The notes beneath the pieces are model-generated. The model saw nothing but the letters and a program-made list of their open reading frames with translations. It was not told the DNA's origin and ran no database searches. DNA of 64,000 bases from the NCBI RefSeq assembly GCF_001613145.1, contig NZ_BDBU01000013.1, positions 62,001 through 126,000 on the forward strand, read 5' to 3'. The position numbers and the translations under genes were made by a program. This document shows, in pieces, positions 36,306 through 45,572 of this stretch; the first letter of the stretch is position 1, and each line of letters starts with the position of its first letter. The stretch comes from Nocardia jejuensis NBRC 103114. GTDB taxonomy: Bacteria > Actinomycetota > Actinomycetes > Mycobacteriales > Mycobacteriaceae.

Positions 36306-37181
36306 ATGACGCACCCGATTCGATCCGCCCGCTCAGCGAAGGCGAGTGCCCGAGCAGCAGACCCCGGGGCACTCGCGCGCCGACGGCGATACATGGTCGG
36401 AACCGGCGCACTTCTGGGCGGCGCGGCCAATGTCGTCATGCAGCTGAGCAACCCCGCCGTCGGACGCGGCGTCGTCGAGAGCGTGGTGAAAAGTGGCCGC
36501 TACGACCGGAATCCGCGCAAGAGAGGGCGAACCACGCTGACCTACCTGGCCGTGGCGATGATCGGCACCGAGGACGACCGGGCGGCCTATCGCGCCGCGA
36601 CGAACGTCTCACACCGGTCCGTGCGATCGGCCCCCGACGCCGAGATCACCTACAACGCCTTCGATCCGCGACTGCAACTGTGGGTGGCGGCATGCATCTA
36701 TCAGGGCGTGCGGGACTGCCAGGTCGCGTTCTTCGGCGACCTCGACCAGGCGACCGAGGACGACCTGTACCTCCAATCGGCACGCTTCGGCACCACATTG
36801 CAGATGGGCCAGGACCTGTGGCCCGCCGATCGCGTCGCGTTCGCCGAGTACTGGGACGCACAGGTCCGTGCGATGGCCATCGATCCGGACGTCAGGAGGT
36901 ATCTGCTGGAGCAGGTCATCGACCTGGGCCCGTACCCGCGCGGGTACCGGCTGGTCTTCGGGCCCGCACACCGGTTCGTCACCACAGGCTTTCTCCCCCA
37001 GCGTTTTCGCGACGAATTGGGCCTGACCTGGAGTCCGCGCCGTCAGCGACTCTTCGAGGGCGCGATGCGCACCCTCGGACGTGTACTCGCGCGGCTGCCG
37101 GAGCGACACCGCCTGTACCCGTACGAGAACTACCTGCGCGATATGCGCCGGCGACGAGAGCTGGGCAAACCGCTCGTGTGA
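36306..37181 (+). CDS. DUF2236 (MpaB-like) oxygenase, paralogue 1
   Basis: This 291-residue cytosolic member of the Lcp/MpaB family contains LLGGAANVVMQLSNPAVGRG and GRTTLTYLAVAMIG, followed by the probable heme ligand His103 in NVSHRSVRS. The downstream YNAFDPRLQLWVAACIYQGV is typical of short MpaB-like proteins. It has no signal peptide. Family members Lcp and MpaB both cut isoprenoid double bonds. Its place next to lcp suggests action on imported isoprenoid fragments, which is inference. AGGA precedes ATG 36306; a GTG three bases earlier is an alternative. Confidence 0.85.
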   Translation: MTHPIRSARSAKASARAADPGALARRRRYMVGTGALLGGAANVVMQLSNPAVGRGVVESVVKSGRYDRNPRKRGRTTLTYLAVAMIGTEDDRAAYRAATNVSHRSVRSAPDAEITYNAFDPRLQLWVAACIYQGVRDCQVAFFGDLDQATEDDLYLQSARFGTTLQMGQDLWPADRVAFAEYWDAQVRAMAIDPDVRRYLLEQVIDLGPYPRGYRLVFGPAHRFVTTGFLPQRFRDELGLTWSPRRQRLFEGAMRTLGRVLARLPERHRLYPYENYLRDMRRRRELGKPLV

Positions 37182-37369
37182 TCCGGGGGCACATCAACCG
37201 TAAAGTTATTGACTATTCCCCTTGATGACCGCGCCGTGATGCTCCGACCGGCGGGCGATACTCGCCAGAAATCTGCACTCGCAGCTGCCCGGACAAAACA
37301 CCGACATCACGCCTACGATTTGATATGTTACTTCCCATTCCGGCAGGAACGGATCGAGATAGGACTCGT

Positions 37370-38362
37370 ATGACCACCATGTCGCACCCGTGGGAGCCGA
37401 ATTACTACGACCCACAGGGTGATTCGTATGTGGAGGAAACCTCCGCTCCCATCGGCCCCTCGGTCATGGTGGTGGCGCCCGAGCCCGGTCGGCCGCCTCG
37501 GCTCACACTCGCGCAGACCCGAATCCCGATCCCGGGAATTCACCGCGAAACCAAGCGGCTCCCCCGACTGCAGGACGCCTTGGATTTCTGGCAGTTCTCC
37601 GGCGCGGCGGCGAACGTGGCCATGCAGATGGGCAGGCCGGAGGTGGGGCGCAGCATCGTGGAGAGCACCGTCGAATCCGGAGCGCTCATGGCTCACCCGT
37701 GGAAACGCTTGCGCACCACGGCTTCCTACCTCGCCGTCGCCATTCTCGGCACCCCCGAGGAGAAGGCGATCTACCGGGAGGCGGTGAACGTCGCCCATCG
37801 GCAGGTACGGTCCCGGCCCGGAGCGAAGGTGAAGTACAACGCCTTCGACCGCAATGTCCAGATGTGGGTGGCCGCATGCCTGTTCATCGGCTTCGAGGAC
37901 ACGTACCAGCTGCTCAACGGGAAGATGAATCCCGAACAGGCCGAAGCCTTCTATCGATCGTCGTCGACCCTGGGCACCACACTGCAGGTCCGGGAGGACA
38001 TGTGGCCGGCCACCCGCGTGGAATTCGACGAGTACTGGAACGACGCGTGCGCTCGGCTCGCGGTGGACGAGGACGTGCGCGCCTACCTCGACGATCTCCT
38101 GCATCTGCGAATGATCCACTGGTACCTGCGGGTGATCTTCGGTGGCCTGCTTCGTTTTCTGACCGCCGGTTACCTGCCGCCGTATTTCCGCGAGCGGATG
38201 GGCGTCGAATGGAGTGCCGCCGATCAACGCCGATTCGAGCACCTGTTCGTGTTCGTGGCATTCGTCAATCGATTCTTTCCCAGATTCCTGCGGGCGGGCG
38301 GCAGCGCGACCTTGATGAAGGACGTGCGTCGCCGAATCCGCACACAGCGCGCACTGCTCTAG
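37370..38362 (+). CDS. DUF2236 (MpaB-like) oxygenase, paralogue 2
   Basis: This 330-residue protein is clearly related to the preceding gene product. It shares FSGAAANVAMQMGRPEVGRS, LRTTASYLAVAILG, the probable heme ligand His143 in NVAHRQVRS, and YNAFDRNVQMWVAACLFIGF. It has an extra proline-rich N-terminal segment of about 65 residues and no obvious signal peptide. ATG 37370 is preceded by AGGA. The pair probably arose by duplication with later divergence. Substrate unknown; the acyl-CoA synthetase gene follows after 63 bases. Confidence 0.85.
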   Translation: MTTMSHPWEPNYYDPQGDSYVEETSAPIGPSVMVVAPEPGRPPRLTLAQTRIPIPGIHRETKRLPRLQDALDFWQFSGAAANVAMQMGRPEVGRSIVESTVESGALMAHPWKRLRTTASYLAVAILGTPEEKAIYREAVNVAHRQVRSRPGAKVKYNAFDRNVQMWVAACLFIGFEDTYQLLNGKMNPEQAEAFYRSSSTLGTTLQVREDMWPATRVEFDEYWNDACARLAVDEDVRAYLDDLLHLRMIHWYLRVIFGGLLRFLTAGYLPPYFRERMGVEWSAADQRRFEHLFVFVAFVNRFFPRFLRAGGSATLMKDVRRRIRTQRALL

Positions 38363-38425
38363 ACAACGTCACGAGGCGTCATTCTCCATATTGCCGATGG
38401 AGCGTGACCGTTCCAGGAGGTATCG

Positions 38426-40087
38426 GTGAAGACGGATTCGCTGCTTCGAGTGGGCCGCATGATGGCGGACACCGCGTCGGCGATAGCGGTGCTGCACCGC
38501 CGGGGAATGTTCGATCCGTGGCGGCCCGGCGAGGTCATCCAGTCGATGCGCGATGCGGAGGTCTACGGACCGTTCGTCACCGTGCTCGCGCACGCGGCCC
38601 GACGCGATCGCGACGCACCGGCGATCGTCGACGAACTCGGCACCGTGACCTTCGGCGAACTCGACGCACGCTCGAATGCGCTGGGCCACGGACTGTCCCG
38701 TGCGGGCTTCGGGCCGGGGTCGGTGCTCGCCGTACTGTGCCGTGACCATCGGGGAATGGTGCTGGCACTGCTCGCCGCGGGCCGGCTCGGCGCGCGGGCG
38801 GTGCTGATGAACACCGGCTTCGCCGCTCCGCAGCTGGCCGATGTGGCCGCGCGCGAGCACGTCGACGGAATACTGCTGGACAGCGAGTTCATCGAGTTGC
38901 TCAGCGAGATCCCGCACCAGATCCCCCGGATACTGACGTGGATCGACGATCCCGGCGCCCGGGCGCTGGGGTACGCGACCATCGATGAGCTGATCACCGC
39001 GAATTCGGGCGAGGCGCCACCGGCGCCGGAGCAGGCCGGCGGCATGGTCATCCTCACCAGTGGAACCACCGGTACGCCCAAAGGCGCACCGCGCGACAAG
39101 GTTTCGCCCCTGCAGTCCGCGCAGTTCCTCGATCGGATCCCGCTGCCGCGCGACGACACCATGGTCGTGGCCGCCCCGACCTTCCACGGCACCGGTCTGT
39201 CGCAGCTGATGCTCGGGTGGGCCCTGGGCAACAAGGTGGTCCTGCAGCAACGCAGATTCGACCCGCGCAAGACGCTGGCGAACATCGCCGAACATCGCGC
39301 GGCCACACTGGTTCTGGTGCCCACGATGCTGCAACGCATCGTCGATCTGGGCCCCGAGGTTCTCGGCGGCGTCGACACCTCCTCGCTGCGGGTCATCTTC
39401 GCCGCCGGATCCTCCATCTCCCCCGATCTGAGCCGCCGCACCGCCGAGGCCTTCGGCGACGTGCTGTACAACCTCTACGCCTCGACCGAGGTGGCCGTCG
39501 CCGCGGTCGCGACCCCGCAGGACATGCGTCTGGCACCGGGCACCGTCGGCCGCCCACCGGTCGGGTGCCGGGTGGCGATCTACGACGAACACCGCACTCT
39601 CGTCACCGCTCCCGGCGTGGTGGGCACGATCTTCGTCTCGAGCGGTCTGAGCTTCGCCGGCTACACCGACGGCCGAAACAAGGAGACCGTGGACGGGTTG
39701 CTCTCCAGCGGCGATATCGGCCATTTCGACGCCGACGGACGGCTGTTCATCGACGGTCGCGACGACGACATGATCGTCTCCGGCGGCGAGAACGTCTTTC
39801 CCCTGGAGGTCGAGAACCTGCTTGTCGGCCGGGCCGACGTGCTCGAGGCCGCGGTCGTCGGAGTCGAGGACCGTGATTTCGGTAAACGCTTGCGCGCGTT
39901 CATCGTTCGTGCCGAAGGCGCCGAACCCGACCCCCAGGAGATCAAGGACTACGTCAAGGCGAACCTGGCCCGCCACAAGGTCCCGCGCGACGTGGTCTTC
40001 CTGGACGAGCTGCCGCGCAACGCCACCGGCAAACTCCTGCGCCGCCGCCTCGAGCACTCGGACCCGGTCGAGCCGAGCGATGCCTGA
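38426..40087 (+). CDS. Acyl-CoA synthetase (FadD-like AMP-forming ligase)
   Basis: This 553-residue adenylate-forming enzyme has the AMP-binding P-loop VILTSGTTGTPKGAPRDK, the A5 motif LYNLYASTEVA and the GYTDGRNKETVDGLLSSGDI stretch. The hinge is FIDGRDDDMIVSGGENVFPL and the catalytic lysine lies in LPRNATGKLLRR. It activates a carboxylic acid to its CoA thioester for beta-oxidation or lipid synthesis. The start GTG 38426 follows AGGAGG. In this setting a branched isoprenoid acid is a reasonable but unproven substrate. It is convergent with the SRPBCC gene. Confidence 0.92.
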   Translation: MKTDSLLRVGRMMADTASAIAVLHRRGMFDPWRPGEVIQSMRDAEVYGPFVTVLAHAARRDRDAPAIVDELGTVTFGELDARSNALGHGLSRAGFGPGSVLAVLCRDHRGMVLALLAAGRLGARAVLMNTGFAAPQLADVAAREHVDGILLDSEFIELLSEIPHQIPRILTWIDDPGARALGYATIDELITANSGEAPPAPEQAGGMVILTSGTTGTPKGAPRDKVSPLQSAQFLDRIPLPRDDTMVVAAPTFHGTGLSQLMLGWALGNKVVLQQRRFDPRKTLANIAEHRAATLVLVPTMLQRIVDLGPEVLGGVDTSSLRVIFAAGSSISPDLSRRTAEAFGDVLYNLYASTEVAVAAVATPQDMRLAPGTVGRPPVGCRVAIYDEHRTLVTAPGVVGTIFVSSGLSFAGYTDGRNKETVDGLLSSGDIGHFDADGRLFIDGRDDDMIVSGGENVFPLEVENLLVGRADVLEAAVVGVEDRDFGKRLRAFIVRAEGAEPDPQEIKDYVKANLARHKVPRDVVFLDELPRNATGKLLRRRLEHSDPVEPSDA

Positions 40088-40119
40088 GCATGGGCGGCCG
40101 AGCGTTCCAGCCGCCGCGC

Positions 40120-40605
40120 TCAGGCCCGCGCCTCGCTCGCGCCGCCCGGGGCACGAGAAAGCGGAAAGCGACGCAGATCTATTGCGGCCGTGTGTAATAC
40201 GATGCGAAACCCGGCGATCACCACCCATTGCATCCACAGCGTGAGCGGCCCGGAAACGACCGGAGCGGCGACTTCGAACCGGGTGTACCACCGCACCTGG
40301 GTGCCACCGGGTACCGCCCGAAACTCCATGAACCCCTCGTCGTGTCGAAGTTTCGGGCACGAACCCTCGATCCGATAGCGCATCAGCGTCGGTCGCCGGT
40401 ACTCCACCACATGCTCGGTGAGCGACAGCAGCCAGGCGCGCACCTCCCGCACCGCGCCGTTGCCGGACCCCTGGATATCGCCGGGGCGAATCAGAGTGAC
40501 CTCGCGGACGGTCGGCACCATCCAGTAGTTCGTCGCGTCGGTGAGCCAGTCGAACACATCCTCGATCGGCGCCGCGATCGTGTACTCGATATCCACCGTG
40601 CGCAT
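40120..40605 (-). CDS. SRPBCC family protein
   Basis: This 161-residue protein of the START/SRPBCC fold contains VDIEYTIAAPIEDVFDWLTD and the strand FRAVPGGTQVRWYTRFEVAA, with a hydrophobic C-terminal helix (LTLWMQWVVIAGFRIVLHTA). GAGGGG precedes ATG 40605. It probably binds a hydrophobic ligand. It is divergent from the mce operon and may share control with it. Confidence 0.83.
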   Translation of the reverse strand: MRTVDIEYTIAAPIEDVFDWLTDATNYWMVPTVREVTLIRPGDIQGSGNGAVREVRAWLLSLTEHVVEYRRPTLMRYRIEGSCPKLRHDEGFMEFRAVPGGTQVRWYTRFEVAAPVVSGPLTLWMQWVVIAGFRIVLHTAAIDLRRFPLSRAPGGASEARA

Positions 40606-40923
40606 TCGACGCCCCTCGGGTCCGGTCGATCTTCGCTGCTGCCCGAACGGCGGCGGTGAGCGGATCACTTCAATGTGAATATTACATAACTTAAACCCCG
40701 GATCGAACCGGGTCAATGTCGCGACAGTTTGCGTCTTTTCCAGCATAAATGCTCGCAATTGCCTGCCGAAACAGTCTTCCAATTCTTAGAATTATGAGTA
40801 ACATATGCTGCTGCGGCTCCTCGTACTTACCCCCGGGGCCGGCAGCCAGTGAGGCAATGACGCAGTCGTCGGCAGGGCGAGCGCGGACGTGCCGGCAGGC
40901 AGGTATGCGAAAGGACCACGCCC
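40606..40923. promoter_or_regulatory. AT-rich control region upstream of the mce operon
   Basis: This 318-base region has no gene and is AT-rich in its middle. It contains the perfect palindrome AGCAT-AA-ATGCT (40742-40753), the inverted repeat AATTC-TTA-GAATT (40781-40793) and GTAACATAT (40798-40806). The last is the reverse complement of a 9-mer upstream of DUF2236 paralogue 2 (37323-37331). These are candidate regulator sites for the mce genes. Confidence 0.5.
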
Positions 40924-41148
40924 GTGCTCAAACGGTTGGATCGACTGCTCGGCTACGAGATGAAGGTGTCGGAGTTCCTCGGCACGATCATCATTCTCGG
41001 CATTCCCTACGGACTGATCGGGGTCGTCTGGACCCTCACGCACACTTCGCATTTGAAAGATATGCACGGCATCGACATCGTCGTGTCGTTCCTCGGATCC
41101 ATCGTGTGCTGGCCCGTGCTCACCTTCGCGAATGTGTGCATGACCTAG
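40924..41148 (+). CDS. Small membrane protein, first half of a TAG-interrupted frame
   Basis: GTG 40924, after AAAGGA, encodes 74 residues with two membrane helices (EFLGTIIILGIPYGLIGVVW and VVSFLGSIVCWPVLTFANVC), ending at TAG 41146. The next gene starts at the following base in the same frame. Either two coupled tiny proteins are made, or one protein of about 137 residues is broken by a CAG-to-TAG change. The position just before yrbE suggests a role with the Mce transporter. Family not recognised. Confidence 0.7.
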   Translation: MLKRLDRLLGYEMKVSEFLGTIIILGIPYGLIGVVWTLTHTSHLKDMHGIDIVVSFLGSIVCWPVLTFANVCMT

Positions 41149-41337
41149 ATGATGGCGCTGGTCTGGCTCATCGACATCCTGGTGATCGGCATCAAGATCC
41201 TCGGTGGGCGAACGCAAGTCAATCCCCTACTCCGCGTAGGCCTCTGGTTGTCCGTGCTGTGCGCGGTCGCGGCCGGCGTCGCCGTGCTCGGATTCGGCCT
41301 GGTCCTGCTGCAACACCGGCTCGAGGACCTGGCCTGA
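41149..41337 (+). CDS. Small membrane protein, second half of a TAG-interrupted frame
   Basis: The frame resumes at ATG 41149 directly after the TAG and encodes 62 residues with two more helices (MMALVWLIDILVIGIKILGG and LSVLCAVAAGVAVLGFGLVL). It has no ribosome site of its own, so expression would need termination-reinitiation or readthrough. The stop lies one base before the yrbE ATG. Together with the first part it would make a four-helix protein. Confidence 0.6.
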   Translation: MMALVWLIDILVIGIKILGGRTQVNPLLRVGLWLSVLCAVAAGVAVLGFGLVLLQHRLEDLA

Positions 41338-41338
41338 G

Positions 41339-42253
41339 ATGTCAGGCGACACTTCACTGGAAAGGAATCGGTCACCAGTGACCACCACTTCGGAAAGAGC
41401 GCCGGCCACCCCGCCCGTACGGGAACCGAGCGAGCTGGAGACCTTCAGCACGAGCGTGAGCGGCCTGTGGCGCCGCCATCCGCAGCAATCGCTGGAAACC
41501 CTCGGCCGCCAGGTGAGCCTGGGCCGCGAGGCACTGCGGCAGCTGATCCTGTCGCTCGTGCAGCGACGGTTTCCCTATCGCGAATTCATCAAGCAGTGCG
41601 CCTTCATGACCAGCGTCTCGGCCGCACCGACCGCGCTGGTGGCCATTCCGGTCGCGGTCGTGGTGTCGATTCAGTTGGGCGCGTTGGTGAATCAGGTCGG
41701 CGCGACCACCTTCATCGGCGCGATTGCCGGGCTCGGCGTCATCCGCCAGGGCGCGCCACTGGTCACCTCGCTCATGATCGCCGGAGCGGTCGGCTCGGCG
41801 ATCACCGCCGATCTGGGCTCGCGCACGATCCGTGAGGAGATCGACGCGATGATGGTCATGGGCGTCGACCCGATCCGGCGCTTGGTCGCGCCTCGGATCG
41901 CGGCCGCGGTCCTGGTCAGCATGCTGCTGTGCGGCTTCATCGTCTTCGTCGGGTTCGCGACCGCCTACACCTTCAACGTGTACGCCCAATCGGGCACGCC
42001 GGGCTCGTTCATCACCTCGTTCTCCTCCTTCGCGGTCGCCAACGATCTGCTCGTCGCGCTGGTCAAGGCGGCGATCTTCGGAGTGCTGACCGCGATCATC
42101 GCCTGCGATATCGGCCTGCACGCCAAGGGCGGCCCGGGCGGGGTGGCCAATGCGGTCAACTCGGCGGTGGTCACCTCGGCGCTGATGCTGTTCGCCACGA
42201 ACGTCATCATCACCCAGCTGTACAACACCCTGCTGCCGACGAAGGTGATCTGA
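41339..42253 (+). CDS. Mce permease subunit YrbEA
   Basis: This 304-residue MlaE/YrbE permease has a cytoplasmic N-terminus of about 90 residues and then five to six membrane helices. The EQ-loop-like motif is DLGSRTIREEIDAMMVMGVD, and IGLHAKGGPGGVANAVNSAV marks the C-terminal part. With YrbEB it forms the membrane core of an Mce importer for hydrophobic molecules, powered by the ATPase MceG encoded elsewhere. ATG 41339 is one base beyond the previous stop; GTG 41378 is an alternative. Confidence 0.93.
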   Translation: MSGDTSLERNRSPVTTTSERAPATPPVREPSELETFSTSVSGLWRRHPQQSLETLGRQVSLGREALRQLILSLVQRRFPYREFIKQCAFMTSVSAAPTALVAIPVAVVVSIQLGALVNQVGATTFIGAIAGLGVIRQGAPLVTSLMIAGAVGSAITADLGSRTIREEIDAMMVMGVDPIRRLVAPRIAAAVLVSMLLCGFIVFVGFATAYTFNVYAQSGTPGSFITSFSSFAVANDLLVALVKAAIFGVLTAIIACDIGLHAKGGPGGVANAVNSAVVTSALMLFATNVIITQLYNTLLPTKVI

Positions 42254-42254
42254 G

Positions 42255-43118
42255 GTGGGCAGCACCTATACGCCTCCGGCCCTGCGGCCGATGCGCGTGG
42301 TGAGCGGCGCGATGGCCGGGCCCGTCCGCGTCAATCAGCGAATCGGGCACCAGGCCTTCACCTTCTTCCAGGCCGTGGCCGCGGTTCCGTTCGTGCTCAA
42401 GCATTATCGCAAGGAGGTGCTGCGGCTGACCGCCGATGTCGGCTGGGGCAACGGCTCGCTGGTGGTCGGCGGCGGCACCATCGGCGTGGTGATCATGCTG
42501 TGCGGATTCGCCGGTGTCACAGTCGGAATGGAGTCGTTCACCGCGCTGAACCTGCTCACCATGAGCCCGCTGACGGGCGCGATCTCCGGATTCGCCACCA
42601 CGCGCGAACTCGCACCGATCATCGCGACGGTGGCGGTCGCCATCCAGTCCGGATGCCGTTTCACCGCGCAGCTGGGCTCGATGCGCATCTCCGAGGAGAT
42701 CGACGCACTCGAGTCGATCGCGATCCGCCCGCTGCCGTATCTGGTCACCACCCGGATGATCGCGGCCACCCTCACGATCATCCCGCTGTACAGCGTCGGA
42801 CTGGCGGTCGCCTACCTGGCGACGAAGCTCTCGGTGCTGTTCCTGGGCGGCACCACCGCGGGCACCTACGACCACTACTTCTTCCAGTTCCTGCTGGGCC
42901 CGGACGTGTTCTGGTCGATGCTCAAGGTGATCATCTTCGTGCTGATCTCCACCTTCATCCAGTGCTACTACGGCTACACCGCCACCGGTGGCCCGGAGGG
43001 CGTCGGCGTCGCGGCCGGGCGGGCCATCAAGATGGTCATCGTCGTGATGGTCTTCACGAATCTCTTCATGACACTTGCGATCTGGGGCATCGACCCCGGA
43101 TTCCGGATCTCGGGGTAG
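42255..43118 (+). CDS. Mce permease subunit YrbEB
   Basis: This 287-residue second MlaE/YrbE permease contains QLGSMRISEEIDALESIAIR and CYYGYTATGGPEGVGVAAGR, the B-type versions of the conserved loops. GTG 42255 starts one base after the previous stop. It pairs with YrbEA as a heterodimeric permease. Confidence 0.93.
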   Translation: MGSTYTPPALRPMRVVSGAMAGPVRVNQRIGHQAFTFFQAVAAVPFVLKHYRKEVLRLTADVGWGNGSLVVGGGTIGVVIMLCGFAGVTVGMESFTALNLLTMSPLTGAISGFATTRELAPIIATVAVAIQSGCRFTAQLGSMRISEEIDALESIAIRPLPYLVTTRMIAATLTIIPLYSVGLAVAYLATKLSVLFLGGTTAGTYDHYFFQFLLGPDVFWSMLKVIIFVLISTFIQCYYGYTATGGPEGVGVAAGRAIKMVIVVMVFTNLFMTLAIWGIDPGFRISG

Positions 43119-43127
43119 GCGACCATC

Positions 43128-44546
43128 ATGCTGCTCGATCCCAGTGGCCGCGGACCCACCGCCCGCCGATTGACCCTGTCCGGAATAGCGGTGCTGTCCA
43201 CCGTCGCCCTGCTGCTGTTGCTGCTCTCGATGCGCTATACCGGCCGCTTCGAGAGCAAGGTGCCCGTGGTGGCCACCCTGACCAGCACCGGTGACGGACT
43301 GCCCACCAATGCCGACGTCAAGTTCCGCGGCATGGTCGTCGGCCGCGTCGAGGCCGTGGACATCGTGTCCAAGGGCGAGAGCCAGCGCGCCTCGCTGTGG
43401 CTCAAACCCGGTATCGCACAGACGATTCCCGCGAACGTGACCGCTCGCGTGATCCCGAACAACATCTTCGGCGTGACCGCCGTCGAACTCGTCGACAACG
43501 GCCCCACCGCCGACACGCTCCGGTCCGGGGCCACGATCGCCGAGGACACCGGTGCGACCACCGTGCAGTTGCAGACCACGCTCAATGTGTTGCGCAACGT
43601 CCTGAACAACATCCAGCCCGAGAAACTGGGGCGCGTGCTGGCGACGCTGTCCGCCGCGCTCGATCCCTCGGCCCGGGTGCCCGGATCGACCATCGAACGG
43701 CTCGACACCTGGATGACGCAGATCCGGGGCCTTCCCGAAATGGGCACGCTGCTGGGCGATCTCGGTCGCGCCGCGACCGCGCTGAGCCAGTCCGCACCCG
43801 AGCTGGTCGGGGTGCTCTCGGAATCGGTGACCACGGCCAAGACCCTCACCGAGCAGCGGGCCTCGCTGGTGGCGCTGCTGACCAACGGCGGTTCCGCGAT
43901 CGATACGGTCAACACGCTCTTCGCCGCCAACCCCGACTCGGGCAAGTTCCTGGTGTCGGGCCTCAACGACCTGTTCGGCAGCCTGGCCAAGGACCCGCAG
44001 GCCATCCCGTTCGCGATCTCGAACCTCAACACCGCGCTGCACCGGCTGCAGTCGGTGTTCACCTTCGGACCGCACCGGCAGATGGTGTGGACGATGGATG
44101 TGAGTTTCACGCCGTTCCAGCAGTACACCGCCAAGGACTGCCCGCAGTACGGGGCGCAGGCCGGTCCGCGGTGCGGAACCGCGAGCGTCGCCGATTCCGC
44201 TCCGGCACAGGAGTTTCCGGCTGCCCAGCTCCCGCAGCACCTCGGCGCCGCCGGCCCTGCTCCGGTGACACCGGGCCCGATCAGCGTTCCGGGGCTGCCG
44301 GCACTGCCCGCCGTCCCGGGACTGCCGTCGATCCCGGGACTGCCCGCGATTCCCGGCATCACCGCCCCCGCCGCCCAGGACACCACCCCGGCGGCCGGCG
44401 GCGCCGCGCCCATCGCATTGCGCGGCAGGGACGCGGTGGCGGCCATCGTCGGCGGCGAGCCGACCATGGCGCAGCTGCTGCTCCTGAGTCCGGTACTCGC
44501 CGGCGGTCACCTCGAGATCTCCGATACCGCCGAAGGTGGTGAATGA
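43128..44546 (+). CDS. Mce family protein MceA
   Basis: This 472-residue protein has an N-terminal membrane anchor (LSGIAVLSTVALLLLLLSMR) and the MCE/MlaD domain (GLPTNADVKFRGMVVGRVEA, VIPNNIFGVTAVELVD). A long helical domain and a proline-rich tail follow, with PGLP/PGIP repeats at about residues 385-415. MCE domains form rings and the helices a tunnel across the periplasm through which lipids move. The tail resembles those of other MceA proteins and is probably disordered. It is the first of six mce genes. Confidence 0.92.
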   Translation: MLLDPSGRGPTARRLTLSGIAVLSTVALLLLLLSMRYTGRFESKVPVVATLTSTGDGLPTNADVKFRGMVVGRVEAVDIVSKGESQRASLWLKPGIAQTIPANVTARVIPNNIFGVTAVELVDNGPTADTLRSGATIAEDTGATTVQLQTTLNVLRNVLNNIQPEKLGRVLATLSAALDPSARVPGSTIERLDTWMTQIRGLPEMGTLLGDLGRAATALSQSAPELVGVLSESVTTAKTLTEQRASLVALLTNGGSAIDTVNTLFAANPDSGKFLVSGLNDLFGSLAKDPQAIPFAISNLNTALHRLQSVFTFGPHRQMVWTMDVSFTPFQQYTAKDCPQYGAQAGPRCGTASVADSAPAQEFPAAQLPQHLGAAGPAPVTPGPISVPGLPALPAVPGLPSIPGLPAIPGITAPAAQDTTPAAGGAAPIALRGRDAVAAIVGGEPTMAQLLLLSPVLAGGHLEISDTAEGGE

Positions 44547-44549
44547 CAG

Positions 44550-45572
44550 ATGAAGTCAGGTAGGGCGACCATCGGATTCAGCCTGTTCGCGGTCCTCGCG
44601 ATCACGGTGTCCTACATCCTGTGGTCCACACTGCACCGCTCGATCCCCGGCAAGACGGACAGTTACTCCGCGGTCTTCACCGATGTGCTGGGACTGCGGA
44701 TCGGCGACGACATCCGCATGGCCGGGGTCCGGGTCGGCCGAGTAGACAAGATCGACTTCACCGACGGTTACCGGGCCCGAGTGGATTTCCGCATCGAGAA
44801 CGATCAGCACCCCACCACCTCGACCAAAGCCCTTGTGCGGTACCAGAACCTGATCGGCCAGCGCTACGTGGCGCTGCTGCCGGGCCAGGATCCGGGCGTC
44901 CCGATGCACCCGGGCCAGGAGATCCCGATCGAACGGACCGAACCCTCCTTCGACGTGTCGGCACTGCTGTCCGGATTCGAGCCGCTGTTCAGCGTCCTGC
45001 AACCGGATCAGGTGAACTCGCTCTCGGAGACACTCGTTCAGGCGCTGCAGGGCAACGGCGTATCGCTCGCCGCCCTGATCACCCAGGCGGCGCAACTCGC
45101 GGGAACCTTCGGTGACCGCGACCAGATCCTCGGCGACGTGCTCACCAACCTGAGCAGCGTGATCTCCGGATTGGCCAATCGCAGCGGTGAACTCGAAACA
45201 CTCATCACCCAGTCCAGGACCCTGATGCAGGGTCTCTACTCCCAGGGCGAGGCGCTCAAGAGCTCGGTCGACGAGGTCGCCACCGCCACCGATTCACTGG
45301 TGCGGATCGTGTCCCTGGTCAAGCCCGGTCTGGCCGCCGCGCAGAACGACGCGACCTCCGGAGTGGCACTGCTGCTGCTCAACGGCGCGTCGCTGGACAA
45401 GGCGGCGGTGGAACTGCCGGACATGCTCAACGGGGTGGCTCGCTTCTCGAGCTACGGCGCCTACGGCAACGCGTATCTGTGCCGCCTGGATGTGTCCCTA
45501 TGGGGCGTACTGCTCCCGCCCGGCCTGTTCTCCCAGGTCGGCGGCAATGCTCAGTCGGAGGTGTGCCGATGA
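44550..45572 (+). CDS. Mce family protein MceB
   Basis: This 340-residue protein has an N-terminal anchor (IGFSLFAVLAITVSYILWST), the MCE domain (GLRIGDDIRMAGVRVGRVDK) and the helical domain. Two C-terminal cysteines (YLCRLDV and SEVCR) may form a disulfide, as common in MceB. It overlaps the next gene by four bases. Confidence 0.92.
   Translation: MKSGRATIGFSLFAVLAITVSYILWSTLHRSIPGKTDSYSAVFTDVLGLRIGDDIRMAGVRVGRVDKIDFTDGYRARVDFRIENDQHPTTSTKALVRYQNLIGQRYVALLPGQDPGVPMHPGQEIPIERTEPSFDVSALLSGFEPLFSVLQPDQVNSLSETLVQALQGNGVSLAALITQAAQLAGTFGDRDQILGDVLTNLSSVISGLANRSGELETLITQSRTLMQGLYSQGEALKSSVDEVATATDSLVRIVSLVKPGLAAAQNDATSGVALLLLNGASLDKAAVELPDMLNGVARFSSYGAYGNAYLCRLDVSLWGVLLPPGLFSQVGGNAQSEVCR

Noticed and set aside
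38369..40360. Long minus-strand frame opposite the acyl-CoA synthetase gene
   Set aside because: The plus strand encodes a complete adenylate-forming enzyme; the opposite frame has no motif.
42210..44510. 766-codon open frame on the minus strand across yrbEB and mceA
   Set aside because: It is a shadow of the mce genes with low-complexity His/Asp/Gly-rich translation, no ribosome site and no homology.
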